This document shows, piece after piece, positions 32,288 through 43,152 of a stretch of DNA of 64,000 nt; within the stretch, counting starts at the first letter, position 1, and every line of letters starts with the position of its first letter. The notes beneath the pieces were generated by a model that saw only the letters and a list, made by a program, of their open reading frames with translations, ran no database searches and was not told the origin of the DNA. The stretch is from Paraconiothyrium sp. Pb-2020 (lineage: Eukaryota; Ascomycota; Dothideomycetes; Pleosporales; Didymosphaeriaceae), in assembly GCA_022419385.1 (NCBI GenBank), contig JAJUBI010000001.1, forward strand, positions 124,001 through 188,000. The letters are read 5' to 3'. Made by a program: the position numbers and the translations under genes.

Positions 32288-34927
32288 TTACGAAGCGCCC
32301 CACCCCCTACTCTTAGGCCTTCCAAATTCCTCCCTCACCTCCCCCTCACCCTTCCTAATCCCCGTAACCGCCGTCTTCGGCCTCCCCTCAGAGTAAAATC
32401 TCCTATGCCCGCTATCATCTTTCGCCGGCGCAGCTGTCTTGGGTCGGTCTTCCTCTTTCGGCTTCTTTCCTACGGTACTGTCTGGAGCGGCAGTCTTCGG
32501 TCTGAGCAACGCATTCTTGTCTTTCGGCGCAAGCGCGGTCTTGGGGCGAGGGGTTTCCACTGCTGTTTTGTCGGCTACTTCGTCTTCATCTTTGCGTACG
32601 ATTTTTCGCATCAGGCCTTTCAGTGTGAGAGACTTCCGCCTGGAATGCCGCAGCTCGGCGGGGGGGACATCGTTGGATATCATACTGAGACGGTTCGGCG
32701 GTGGGTCGCGACGGAGATGTCGCTCGGGCGTACCTTGGATGCTGCTCGACGTAGGTGTTGTTGGGGCGACCGAAACGGGGCGTGCGGGTAGAGGTGGCTC
32801 TTCTTCCGCAGGAGCTGTGACTGCAGGAGGCTGGGGAGGTTCATGGATGAGTGTCGCACCGCTGGAACGGGCGGATGTGTGTTCGGCTGAGGTGGTCCTG
32901 TTACGTGCGCGGTGGCGGGCGAGGCGTTCGTGGTCAAGCATAAGTTGCTCTTTAGTGGATTCTAGATCCTTGATGTTCTGCTTGAGACGCTCGTTGTCTT
33001 CGTGGATTTTGGTCTGCGCGGAAGAAGAGGCTTCATTAGCTTTGCGGATTTCCTCAAACTTATTATCCCGCTCTGTAGCCGCTATTTGCAACTTCTTGAT
33101 CTCCTCATCCCTGTCCTCGAGCTTTTCACGACTTTCCTTGAGTTGACCCTCCATACGCTGGAAGTGCACGCGATGAACTAGACTTGGGCGCGCGGTTTCC
33201 ATATCGTCGTTGATAGCTTTCTCGAGGCGAAGCTGTTCGCGGAGCGCTTCGGCGGCCTGCTCGGACACAAAGACGCGAGCGTTTGCCTCGCGGACGCGCT
33301 TTTCGAGGGCTTCGACTTCGCCGTAGAGGCGGGAGTTGTCTTGTTGTGTGGCATTGAACATGGCTTCGAGCTCTTGCGCGTTCTGCTCCTCGATGGTATC
33401 GAGCCTAGTCGGAGAAGGCCTTTGAGTATTTTGTGTAAGTTCCTCAATCTGCAGGGCTGCTTCGCGCAGTTTCTCTTGGTTCTGGACGTGTTGTCTTCGC
33501 TCGTCATTGAGCGCTTGCTGTACTTCGGACGTCGCATCCCATGCTCGCCGCAGCTCGATTTGAGCATTGCTCAGCGCATCGCCGGCAGCAACTGCACCTG
33601 CCAGTTCGGCCTTCAACTTAGCGATCTCGTCGTCCTTCTCATCAAGCGTGTGGTCATCAACCTCCGTCGAATTCCTTCCTTTCACACGGAGAAATTTGAT
33701 TTGCAGGGCACCCTGCGAATCGCTCTCCGTCGCGCTGTCGACCTTGTCGTCGTTTTGAAACTTCGGGCTTGTCTGCCTTTCCAGGAACAGCATACGCTCT
33801 TTAACGTTTCGAAGCTCAGTGTCCTTGCGCTCCAACGCGGCCTTGTGCTGTCGATAAATGTCATCAAGTTTGACCTCGCGCTCTTTGATGTAGTTCTCTT
33901 TCTGCTCATTCGCTTTACGCAAAGCGAACAATTCGATATCCTTTCGATAAATCACGGCTTGATGGTCCCGACCTAGCGTTTGCTTCATGGTCTTCAGCTC
34001 ATCGCGCAAAGACGCATACTCAGCGAATGTCTCAGTTAGCGTCGCACGCGCATTGTTTAGCTCAGCCTTGGTACGCTTTAGATCGATATCCCGCGCCTTT
34101 TCAGTCATCCTTGATTCCGCGAGGCGTTTGTGCATCCTGTCGATCTCAGCATCCTTGCTTCCGCTAGACAGCGAAAGGGACTCTGGATTTGACGCCGAGT
34201 GCTTGCGTGTTAAATTGACAGGCCGGGGTGACCCAGACATGTCCGACTGGGCTCCCGCGCCGTATGTCTGCGACGAGAGGGTTTCAACGGCGGGCGGAGT
34301 TTCTGACTCGTGCATGACTCGTTGCAGAGCCTCAAACGAGACAACGACTAAGGCTGCGACAAGCAAGTCTTGGATCGACAGTCTCTGGTTTGCGACTGTC
34401 ACGAGGGCAAAGACGTGCAGTGCGTTTGCAATCTTAGTCTGGTGTCGCGCTGCCCACGAGTTAGGGTGTCTCCGAATGAAGGCGAGAAAAGCGCCTGGTA
34501 AGGCGGTGGTGATCGCGACGGAAGCCATGCGCGAGAGTGGAAAATGCGGTGTCCAGCGATCCTCAATAATTCGGGATAGATGACGCACATCGAGACCTAG
34601 TCGTTCTCCTACAGCGGTAAAGACTAAAATTGCGTTGTTGCTGGTGTCTCGTATGACTTGAACTAGAAATGTTGGTGTAGGCTTGTCGCTCCATTTGGAT
34701 ATTGGAAGACGGAGGTTCTGGTCTATCGACATTTTATCGTAGACTGACAAGCTGTTCGTGACGCTGTCCAGGAGCGACTGAGTCGACATTGTCGCATTGC
34801 TGCAAAGTCCGGTAGCACAGAGCGATCTTCCGGTGATGAAGAGATAGGTTCCCGGTAACGCAATAATCAATCCTGCAGCTACTTGAAGCGGGTTATGTTG
34901 CGCGTAATCTCTGACGCTGTCTAACAT
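32288..34927 (-). CDS. Membrane-anchored long coiled-coil protein (879 aa)
   Basis: A single exon starts at the ATG at 34927. The N-terminus has a hydrophobic segment (VAAGLIIALPGTYLFITG), and two further hydrophobic stretches follow up to about residue 210, including VFALVTVANQRLS and LLVAALVVVSFEAL. Residues about 260-690 are strongly heptad-patterned coiled coil (for example ERLKQNIKDLESTKEQLML). The C-terminal part is Pro/Lys-rich with four RPKTA motifs. The layout resembles tethering or organelle-organising proteins, but no family is recognised and there is no enzyme motif. No introns are needed. Confidence 0.75.
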   Translation of the reverse strand: MLDSVRDYAQHNPLQVAAGLIIALPGTYLFITGRSLCATGLCSNATMSTQSLLDSVTNSLSVYDKMSIDQNLRLPISKWSDKPTPTFLVQVIRDTSNNAILVFTAVGERLGLDVRHLSRIIEDRWTPHFPLSRMASVAITTALPGAFLAFIRRHPNSWAARHQTKIANALHVFALVTVANQRLSIQDLLVAALVVVSFEALQRVMHESETPPAVETLSSQTYGAGAQSDMSGSPRPVNLTRKHSASNPESLSLSSGSKDAEIDRMHKRLAESRMTEKARDIDLKRTKAELNNARATLTETFAEYASLRDELKTMKQTLGRDHQAVIYRKDIELFALRKANEQKENYIKEREVKLDDIYRQHKAALERKDTELRNVKERMLFLERQTSPKFQNDDKVDSATESDSQGALQIKFLRVKGRNSTEVDDHTLDEKDDEIAKLKAELAGAVAAGDALSNAQIELRRAWDATSEVQQALNDERRQHVQNQEKLREAALQIEELTQNTQRPSPTRLDTIEEQNAQELEAMFNATQQDNSRLYGEVEALEKRVREANARVFVSEQAAEALREQLRLEKAINDDMETARPSLVHRVHFQRMEGQLKESREKLEDRDEEIKKLQIAATERDNKFEEIRKANEASSSAQTKIHEDNERLKQNIKDLESTKEQLMLDHERLARHRARNRTTSAEHTSARSSGATLIHEPPQPPAVTAPAEEEPPLPARPVSVAPTTPTSSSIQGTPERHLRRDPPPNRLSMISNDVPPAELRHSRRKSLTLKGLMRKIVRKDEDEVADKTAVETPRPKTALAPKDKNALLRPKTAAPDSTVGKKPKEEDRPKTAAPAKDDSGHRRFYSEGRPKTAVTGIRKGEGEVREEFGRPKSRGWGAS

Positions 34928-35404
34928 GGCGCTCGTGATATCGTGAAGGCAACCTGGGGGAATTGTACTGCACGTGAGTCGTAAATGGAATCGTCTACCA
35001 GCGGCTGTGCTGATCCGTTAGCCGCAGGACTTTAGCAATGGCGTTGTCGAAGCATGCAATCAAATGTTCAGTAAGCGGATACACTCGGTTCTCGGTCATG
35101 CATAAAAATCGCGTGAGCGGCGTAGTGCGGATTCGATCGTGGTACTCGTTGTCATTGAAGGCGTAGTGACGCGACAAGATGCTATGCACAACCATGAAAA
35201 GTATGAACATGCGCAGTACGAACGAAGATGGAAGGAACGAAAGAACAGAGAGGGGACGATGCTGCCGCAAAGGACACGAAAGACGCGCCGAGTACGCATA
35301 CCACAACGCCCTGCTTATATGCAGCCGGAAAGGATATCGCAGCAAAAGGAAAAGGAGGCAAAGGCAGCATTGACCCAGATGCATTGGGCGAGCAGGATAG
35401 CCTT
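34928..35404. other. Intergenic region
   Basis: Under 500 bp between two minus-strand genes: upstream of the coiled-coil gene, downstream of the Pff1 gene. Frames overlapping it on both strands are short and unsupported. Confidence 0.5.
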
Positions 35405-38367
35405 TTAGAGCTTGAAACGTTTGGACCCTTCGACCAAGCCGTCGGCAATCTTCGTTGCGATGGCCCATACGGGCAGATAATGCTGTACCTCATCGAACGC
35501 CGGAATGCCGCCTGCATTCGCATCGGACCACAGACAGACGACCCTTCCAGAAAACGTCGTATTTGCGTCGTCATTCCAAGTCACGCTAACGTTCCAGGGC
35601 TGTGACCATTCACGATGCCAAAGGCGCAGCTCACGGGTCCCATGTTCCCCGGTCGCATTGAAGCGGGGGTCTGAAACCGCGCCAACGCCAGCGACCCCCA
35701 AATCAACAACCGGCGTGTCCAGCTGCAATTTGCAGGCTCTGGTGTTCTGTCCGACCACGCGAATTGTGGCCTCATTAGTGTGTTTGCCCTGCTGCACCGA
35801 GTAGTACAACCATGACGTGGGTTTGGTGTGGTTGCTGTATGGCGATAGCTTGGGCACCACATTGGCCGGCAAGCCAGCCCAAGAACATTTGGTAAGCTCT
35901 TTGCGAGTCGCAACATCAGGTGTCGTGCAGTTGAGATCCTTGCCCTGCGCGCTGGGTATCTCCTTGATAATGTCTTGCACGTACCCGTCCACGCCTGTCA
36001 AGGATACTGTATTCGCTCCAGTATCGAGGTCGACCTGCTGCTGGAAGTACACCTTCAGCTTGTGATCGCGAGAGAACGGAAATGCGACGAGGTTATAAAT
36101 AACCGTGCCAACGCAAATCAAGAATAGGAAAGTCGGGATCTGGTACGTGAATCGGTGAATGAAAGGCCCTGCCGGGGCAGCAAGAACCGCGGTCAAGGCT
36201 GCGAACAAGATGTAGATCAAAAGAGTCGAGTTGCCATCTGCTGGAGTCTGGTACATGGCGGAGGTCAGTAAGAGTGCGACCTGGCCAACAAGAATCACGG
36301 TTATGGGCACTGTCAGTAGAAACTGGATGAGCCAAAGCCAGCTGGGGAGCTTGCCGCTCCACTCCTGCTCTCCTTCGTAAGGGCTACCAAGGTCCGACGA
36401 CGCGTGATGATCATCAGCCTCTGCCCCGTCGCTAACAGATTGTCGCCGGCTTCCATAGTTTCTCCGGAAGCTTGTTCGATCGTTGCGCAAAAGCGATGTA
36501 GTCTCCGTCGCATCGTCATCCTCCGGCAGTCGCTCCTCTGATCGCGTACCGTTGGTGGTGCCAGACAGTGGCCTGCTACTTGGTTCCCGATCTTGAACTG
36601 GTTCTCCGGTTTGATCGAAATGAGCTGCATAAGCAGCTTTCTTAGGAAGGAAGAATAGCTCGATGTAGGATATGAGCAGTGCGAAGAATGTCCCGGCAAA
36701 GGCAAACAGCACAAAATAACCGCCGGCAATATGGTAGTTCTGGGCAAGAACCGTGACGAACACGAGCAGTGCAAAATTCCCCACAAACGTCCAGAACAGA
36801 GCGTAGTGGCGTTGCAGTGCTGAAGGACGCATCGCACTTGCTCCACGAAGGAAAAACCATGCGAAAAAGAACCAAGCCGAGAACATCATGCTAGCACGCA
36901 CTAATTAGTGTCGTGGTCCATTTGAGACGTGCTAATGTAGTCTGGGAAGACTTACCTCCATACAGCATACGGACTGCTGTAAATGATATATGGATTGACC
37001 CTCTGGAGAAGATAAGCCAGCCCAATGACAGCTGCCGTAGCCACAACAAAGCTGATGGGAAACCGGAAGAACCCATGCCAGCCGTACAGACGCACTGGCT
37101 CGTCATCATCAGAGGAGTGCACATACTTCTTGAGTGCAAACAGGTATTGCTTGTCAGTTTTGGAAAGTGCAATAGTCAGTCCGATTAAAATGATGGGTGC
37201 GACAACGAGCAACGTAACGCATAGAGCGAACAGGGTGTGCAACCGCAGCAACACAAAAGCCTTTCCAAACAGATCGAACCAGACGGCTTCCGAGCCAGTT
37301 CCAGAGTTGACTTTGCCCTTTTTGCGATCCTCGTCTGTACCGCTAAATCGAGCACTCGTATCTGAGGCGAGTCCGGAAGTGGTGGCAATAGAAGCAGATA
37401 ACATATGCCAGAGTGAATTCAATGACGTCTCTCGTGTGGAGTCCTCGATCGTATGGTACCGCGCCCGTGGTTCCATGAAAGCAACATCAAGCCCGCGGAG
37501 TCCAAGCTCCCCATTGAAGACAACATAATCGGTCTGGCTGCGAATGAAGCCCTGCTTAAACCCATCACCACTGACGACAGTACCAAACGGATGTTTGGAT
37601 GCTTTATAGAAACTCGTGACTTCCGCATCTGTGCTCCGGAACAGCGTCGCTCGACCACCTGCTCCTGCGCCTTCGAGATTGAGGAAGGTATGCGGAAGCT
37701 GAGAGATTGGGTGGCGCATGAAAGCTTTAGCTCCGTTCAAGAAGTCCTCTTCGCCGTTGTTCAAGAGTAGAACTACCGTCCGGTGCGGCCAGTTCTCGGG
37801 CTCGGTAAAGTACGAAAGCAATTGCAACACAGATACAACGCCTACTCCATCATCGGTCGCTCCATAGCCGGTACTAACAGAGTCGTAGTGGGCGTTGACG
37901 AGCACGCCACCATTTTGTGAAGCCCGTTTACTTGTCAGTGGATTCCCGTCGGGCGAGTAAAAGGGCTCCTTATCATACGAGCCTCGAATGGCGACGATGA
38001 TGTTAGTCCCTTCGAAGTAAACAGTGGTGTTGCCAGCTGAAAACGTTGCATTTGATACATTATCATCGATGATCTCAACGCGGTCGCTGCCTAGATTTCT
38101 GGAAGCCACAATGTCCTTGACGCGTGATAAGAGGTACTTCCGTACGTCATCGTTGGCATGGCTGTTGTACGGATGATGTCGTCGCGTTATGTGCTCCAGA
38201 TCGATCCAGGCCTGTGTCAGATTTGTTCCTGCCGGGGTCTTGTGAGGTACATTGGGTAATGTAAGATGGACCGTGAGCAGGGCGGCAAAAAGTGCGATGT
38301 ACGTTCCCGTCACAAGGAAGATGACGGGAAGTGGTGTAAAAGCGAACGGATTTGAGAGGCGAGCCAT
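35405..38367 (-). CDS. PFF1: Pff1-type vacuolar membrane M28 metalloprotease
   Basis: Exons 36956..38367 and 35405..36890 are joined across a 65-bp intron (36891..36955, GTAAGT donor, GCTAG acceptor), giving 965 aa. The start is the ATG at 38367 (MARLSNPFAFTPLPVIF), followed by a first membrane helix. The lumenal M28 domain shows the zinc ligands: NAHYDS (His), GATDDGVG (Asp), NNGEED (catalytic and ligand Glu), NLEGAG, and ARYHTIED (His). Several membrane helices and a hydrophilic cytosolic loop follow, then a glycosylation-rich C-terminal lumenal domain (NVSVTWNDDANTTFSG). Order and length match the fungal Pff1 family. It is predicted to act in vacuolar protein or peptide turnover. Confidence 0.93.
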
Positions 38368-39635
38368 GACTAGCTTCGACACCCTCTGTAAACCTCACGA
38401 CGGCATGCGTAAGAAGTCTCTGCAATATGGCGGACCGAGTGTTTTGCTGGTGGCTGGAGAAGGTGCAGAGGTGGAGCGGGGAAAGTGACGAATGAGACTG
38501 CACGTGCGGAAGGCGCCAGCAACCTCTGATTGGCTGTGCCAAGAAACGTGCATCGCGACATGAGCCGCCCCAAACGCGTTCACTCCACCTACGCCATCTT
38601 TCCAGAAAATGGCATCTCTTACCGCCGCGATACAGCAACGCGATATTGACTGCATCTTACCATCGCATGGGAGAGCTCAGCATACAGTAACATGCCGCAT
38701 TTTTGGAGACGCAGTGCGTGATGGGTTGCCTCAGGACAGCTTTCGGTATGTCCGAGATTACGGCCTTACTTTGGATGAGCAAATGCACGTCTGCACTACT
38801 TCCAGATCATCGCCTTCGAATACCTCAAGGTGATGATTTTGAGTACAATCACCCTACTTTTAGTCCGAACATCACAGGTGAAAGACCAGGTATAGGAACA
38901 TCACCCTGGGATCCAACCCAATCACCGGTGAGTAGTACTGCCTCGCATTGAGAGCAGCCAGGACGTTGAAAAAAGGAAAATACGGAACCAACGGTTATCA
39001 TGCATCCACTATACTGATGCTTTTTACTCTCTAGTGCTCTACCGGCTACTACAAGATACATACATACTTGGTGTATGCGAGCATGCCTCCCCTCGCGCTA
39101 TCACTTACTAGGTCTCATTCATACTCACTCACCAGTACGTTGCTTGAATCCTGCCTGCTCCTCACCTCTATCACTTGTTTCAATACGTTATACTCCAGTC
39201 TCTATTACTTGTTCAGCTTGCGTCCCCTTTCCATCGCCTATATAAGTCTGATTCTCTAGCTTTGCCCCGTTTATTTACGTCCACTTCACTCCGCATGTCC
39301 CTTCCAAAGGCCGCATGTTGTTAAAATCGGCCGACCAGTCGCCATGGCGGGCGCAATTCCAGTTGAAATGACGATCAACAACGCGCAGACATCGCGCAAC
39401 CATAATTGCCTATCTCACCGGCATCCACGACCATCGGGGAAACAATACACATGGAGACCGAGCCCACAATATCGCGACACAATTTTGAAGACGCATCAAG
39501 TATGAAGTCCACCCGGAAAACACCTTAGTATCTCCAAGCTTTCGACACCTCTTGAAGGAGCAAATCGCGCAGCTCGAGATTCTTCATCTCTCCAGTCCGG
39601 TGGTAGAGATACCCATTTATTGCAGACCTCTTTGA
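38368..39635. other. Gene-poor stretch upstream of Pff1
   Basis: Contains the Pff1 promoter side. An ATG-led 74-codon + frame at 38609..38833 (MASLTAAIQQRDIDCILPSH) has a good start context but no recognised motif and no convincing continuation. It may be the first exon of a decayed gene. Pyrimidine-rich sequence occurs at 39100-39270. Confidence 0.4.
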
Positions 39636-41212
39636 CAATGCTTCATACAGTCGGAGACTTCCAAGACTCGTCTAGCGGCCGGATCCCGGGCTGCGTATTC
39701 CCTCAACGTCCTGTATACTGATAAAACCGGTGATTGGTATACTTGGGACGGTGTCCAACGAAGTACCACCGATATGGCTGTTCAGGCTTTCTTTCATCAC
39801 GCCCGTAGCAAAGGAGAGACAAAGCCCACCCATGTTTTATCCACGGATTACATGGTCAACTATGTTACCAACGCGGCGGATGTTCGTCGACCTGATGGCG
39901 ATGACCACCCTCACAGGATCATGAAATGTTTGGATACCACGAACTGAAGGTCACGTATTCAATTAGTGGTAGGAACATCACGTCCTTCCCAATTGCAGCT
40001 GGTCAACCGCACGACCGCCTTTCCGACCCCGAAAAGATTGTTGCGGTGCTCTACCGCGCTGGCCTTGGCTATTAACGACATGAAGCACGATCTTTTCAAT
40101 GTCATCGAATCTGACTACGACGGCGATGCCCAGCAACTCCTTGTATCCATGACAAGATGGTCATCTCACCCATCAGCAAAAGCTGCTAATAGGTAATACA
40201 CGTTCAGGAGGCCCAAGCTGTTAGAAGCAGTGCTAAAGGTCGCCGGGCTTCCGCGAGATCTCCCATCATTCGATCCGAGTCGAGGTGACGAAGTCATGGA
40301 GTTCTTACCATTTCAAGGCTGTGTCATTCAGACCGAATGTTCCAATATCTCGTCGCAACGCACCTTCCCCAGTACACTGCCACCTATTGTACGCAATTAC
40401 CTGGTCATCGCTCAACAATTAGGGAGACGGCTTCGTATGTTATCTGTAGGAACGGGCTAGGATACGTCCTCAACTAACAACCGGAGCTGGGGAGATGGTC
40501 CGAGAGTATTCTTACCATTCCCTGCATCGCGCCGCCCTCGTGCCAAAGTCGTTCACAGCGACCATTACTTCAACGATATCAACACCGAATCCATCGGTGA
40601 TTACCATGTCCTCCGATTCAGTCTGCAAGAACTGACAACCGCTTGGGAGACTGTGTGGCATTACCCTCTCCACCATCGTAACCTCGGACTCGGTGACTGC
40701 AGACTTCTTCGTCATAATCTCTGGATCCTCAGCATAAAAAAACAAGAACAGATCAACAACGCGAAACTATCGTGGTCTGTTCAACACCGAGCACAAGTTC
40801 GTCAGCAGTTGAGCGCCATCTGCCCAGAGGTGCACAACCTCGGCCGGGGAAGAAATACGACGTCGCTAGACAGCATACCAGAGAGGGGCTCCTTAGCAAT
40901 GGTTGAGGGTGCGGACTACTGCCTGTGTCAACGGACGCTGCGGTATTGCACCGCCATTCTGCAGATGCTATGGGAGTCGAGTTGACCCAGGGCACACAAT
41001 ACCGTCTCCGAAGGCGCACCGCTAGGTTATCAAGCCCTTTGCATATGAACTACTGCGTACCACATGGGCAGTGCATGTCCTGCTTCAGCTGGTCCCGGCT
41101 CTGCAAAAGGAAGTTGAATATAGAGGCATGCACCGTCGCTGCGTATCTGTTGATGCGCTACTGGGCGTCTAAGTTGGTGCGTGGACGCCGAGGCTACTGT
41201 ATCGCACCCTAA
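39636..41212 (+). pseudogene. Decayed coding relic, family unknown
   Basis: Stretches of coding character are scattered over different + frames and broken by stops: about 39636..39947 (with TDKTGDWYTWDGVQRSTTDM), about 39968..40072 (with AAGQPHDRLSDPEKIVAVLY), a segment near 40080..40196 (HDLFNVIESDYDGDAQQLL), and about 40453..40985 (HSDHYFNDINTESIGDYHVL). They share amino-acid texture but cannot be joined by good introns. The simplest view is a degenerate gene or inactive element. No transposase or reverse-transcriptase motif was found. Confidence is low. Confidence 0.35.
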
Positions 41213-41391
41213 GTCTTAAGACGTAAGAAGCTTCAAGTTATCCCAGACCACATAACACGTTAGCCAGATTGTTGACTACTGCACGACCACGAAACATCAA
41301 AAGCGCAACGAGACAGGACGCCCGCTCGGGCTACGGCCCATTTTGTCGGAGAGCAGAGCAGACGTTGGTCGTTAAAACGTCACAATTCCCA

Positions 41392-41625
41392 ATGGATCGG
41401 CGACGCAAAAAGCCGATGCGTTGCCTTTACGGCGCTTGTGAAGCAACCTCGAAAACCGGTGCTTTTAGAACTAAGGACACCGTAGTGTAGCATCTCTTGC
41501 TCAAGCACCCTGGGGTCTGGGTTGAGTTCGAATTTATTTGTGGTCATTGTGGGAAAAGGTTCTTCATATGTACGGCTTGGCGCGAACACAAACGCCTATG
41601 CGGATATGTTGATCCATCTGTTTGA
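41392..41625 (+). pseudogene. C2H2-like zinc-finger fragment with in-frame stop
   Basis: From an ATG at 41392 the frame reads a first Cys pair (CLYGAC), then a TAG at 41488..41490, then HLLLKHPG, which would supply the two His of that finger. A second finger follows, FICGHCGKRFF...EHKRLC, in C2HC style, with the true stop at 41623..41625. Reading through the TAG gives two well-spaced fingers, so the amber codon probably arose by mutation. No splice sites remove it neatly. Confidence 0.5.
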
Positions 41626-42757
41626 GGTTATGAATTGAGTTTATTCGATTTCTGTTGTTGCGATCGCGGGAGGATAAGTAGCTTGCACGAAGGCTGGGCA
41701 GTTATTCATCCGTGCCTATGTAGTTCATAAATCTATCTCTTGTAGTGCGAGATCTCACTTGTATCGTTCATGCGTCTCCCGACAATAGGAATTGACAAAA
41801 GAGGGTAAGAATGCAGTTTGGTGTAGAGATTGAAGAACGGTAGATTGATTCACAGCAGTTGCTTGGGAGATCTTGTTATAATCGTGATTGATTACTGTAC
41901 AGTGACTGTTTGCTATATGTTGATCAACCAATGCATACATTCGATTGATCAAAGCTACCCTGTCTGTTCACTGCACAGCCACGAGGGCGACTTGGAAGTG
42001 ATTGGTTAGACATGAATATGGTGTAGTGATGATTCAACTTTGCGTCCATTCCTCGTATTCTCTGCTGCCCTGGGTCAAAAGGTGGCTAACCTCGTTTAAG
42101 CTCATCAATGAGCGACACGAGATCTACATACCGAGGCCCCCAGCTTCTACATTGGTTGCGCTCCTGAACGAGCAACCACAACACCGTCACTTCGGTCGTT
42201 TAAAAATCTTACATCATGCGAATCGTTCGACCGCCGTTCGCTCACTCGCGCGAGCGATGAAAGAGAGCTAGAGCATGCGCGGAAAAACTCAACTCGGGTC
42301 CCGGAACTAGCACCATACCACCGTGACCATTAAATTTACAAGAAAGATAGCGCTTCGTATTATCGAATCCTCAGTAGTTTTCTGCGAGACTTCACGCAAC
42401 TGGTCCATAACAAAATCCTTTCGGGCCCCCGGCAGGATTATGTTAGCCCACGCTTACCCCCGAGTGATTCTAGTTGCCAATTCGGACTTTCTCTGACAGG
42501 GAAGGAGGCATCATGTTACTACATCCTTCTCGCACGCCCTCTCGGGAATGCTCTTTCGTCACGACGTTGCAAGCATAGTCGAGCCTAAACAGTCGGTGTG
42601 AGGCTGTGAGCCATCTTGCAAATATAAAGCATGGCAGATACGCTCGTCAAACTGTAGGAAAAGCACGCAATTCATTCTCTACCCTGGAACAATTCGGCCG
42701 CTTCAGCCCCCAATCAACGGACCAATCAATCGGACGTCCCGTCCACTTCTTGCAACC
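41626..42757. other. Intergenic region, nothing recognised
   Basis: About 1.1 kb. Short frames only; contains the promoter of the small secreted protein gene near its right end. Confidence 0.5.
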
Positions 42758-42991
42758 ATGCGCTTCTTCAGCCTCATCGCCACTCTCGCGGCCGCCGCTG
42801 GCCTCGCATCCGCATACTGCAACTGCCCCGGCTTCGAGGTTGAGTGCTGCAGCAAGTCGGGCGCGCCTTACCTCGGCAGCGGAAACTGCGATGTTACCAC
42901 GTTGGATCAATTCAAGGCCTATCAGACTTGCTGCTTCGGCCACGACAGGTTCACCGCCTGCACCGAGTTCCCATGGTTGGACGGAAAATAA
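42758..42991 (+). CDS. Small secreted cysteine-rich protein (77 aa), effector-like
   Basis: The ATG at 42758 sits in a good context (CAACCATG). Residues 1-19 (MRFFSLIATLAAAAGLASA) form a clear signal peptide, leaving a mature protein of about 58 residues with eight cysteines: CNC, ECC, NC, TCC and AC. Eight cysteines with two CC pairs suggest four disulphides. The spacing is not that of hydrophobins, which need a strict C-CC-C-C-CC-C order with hydrophobic loops. The single exon lies alone in a gene-poor stretch. Such proteins are often host- or competitor-facing; no function can be assigned from sequence alone. Confidence 0.75.
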   Translation: MRFFSLIATLAAAAGLASAYCNCPGFEVECCSKSGAPYLGSGNCDVTTLDQFKAYQTCCFGHDRFTACTEFPWLDGK

Positions 42992-43152
42992 ATGAGATCG
43001 AGATGAAACAATGTTATGAGACGGACTGGTATGAGAAGGCTAGGTGATGAGAAGGATATCTGCATTGAACGATCTTTGTGACTATCAGGGCGAAAAAGAG
43101 CCAGGATGCAGCACGCGTCTGCGCCTAGCAATACAATGATTGAAAGCGCATC

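Noticed and set aside
32439..33146. 235-codon + frame, Ser/Leu-rich
   Set aside because: Antisense of the coiled-coil gene; no ATG context or domain.
41488..41490. Recoded stop codon (read-through) in the zinc-finger fragment
   Set aside because: No stimulatory context is visible and the upstream region is already decayed; a simple nonsense mutation is the better explanation.
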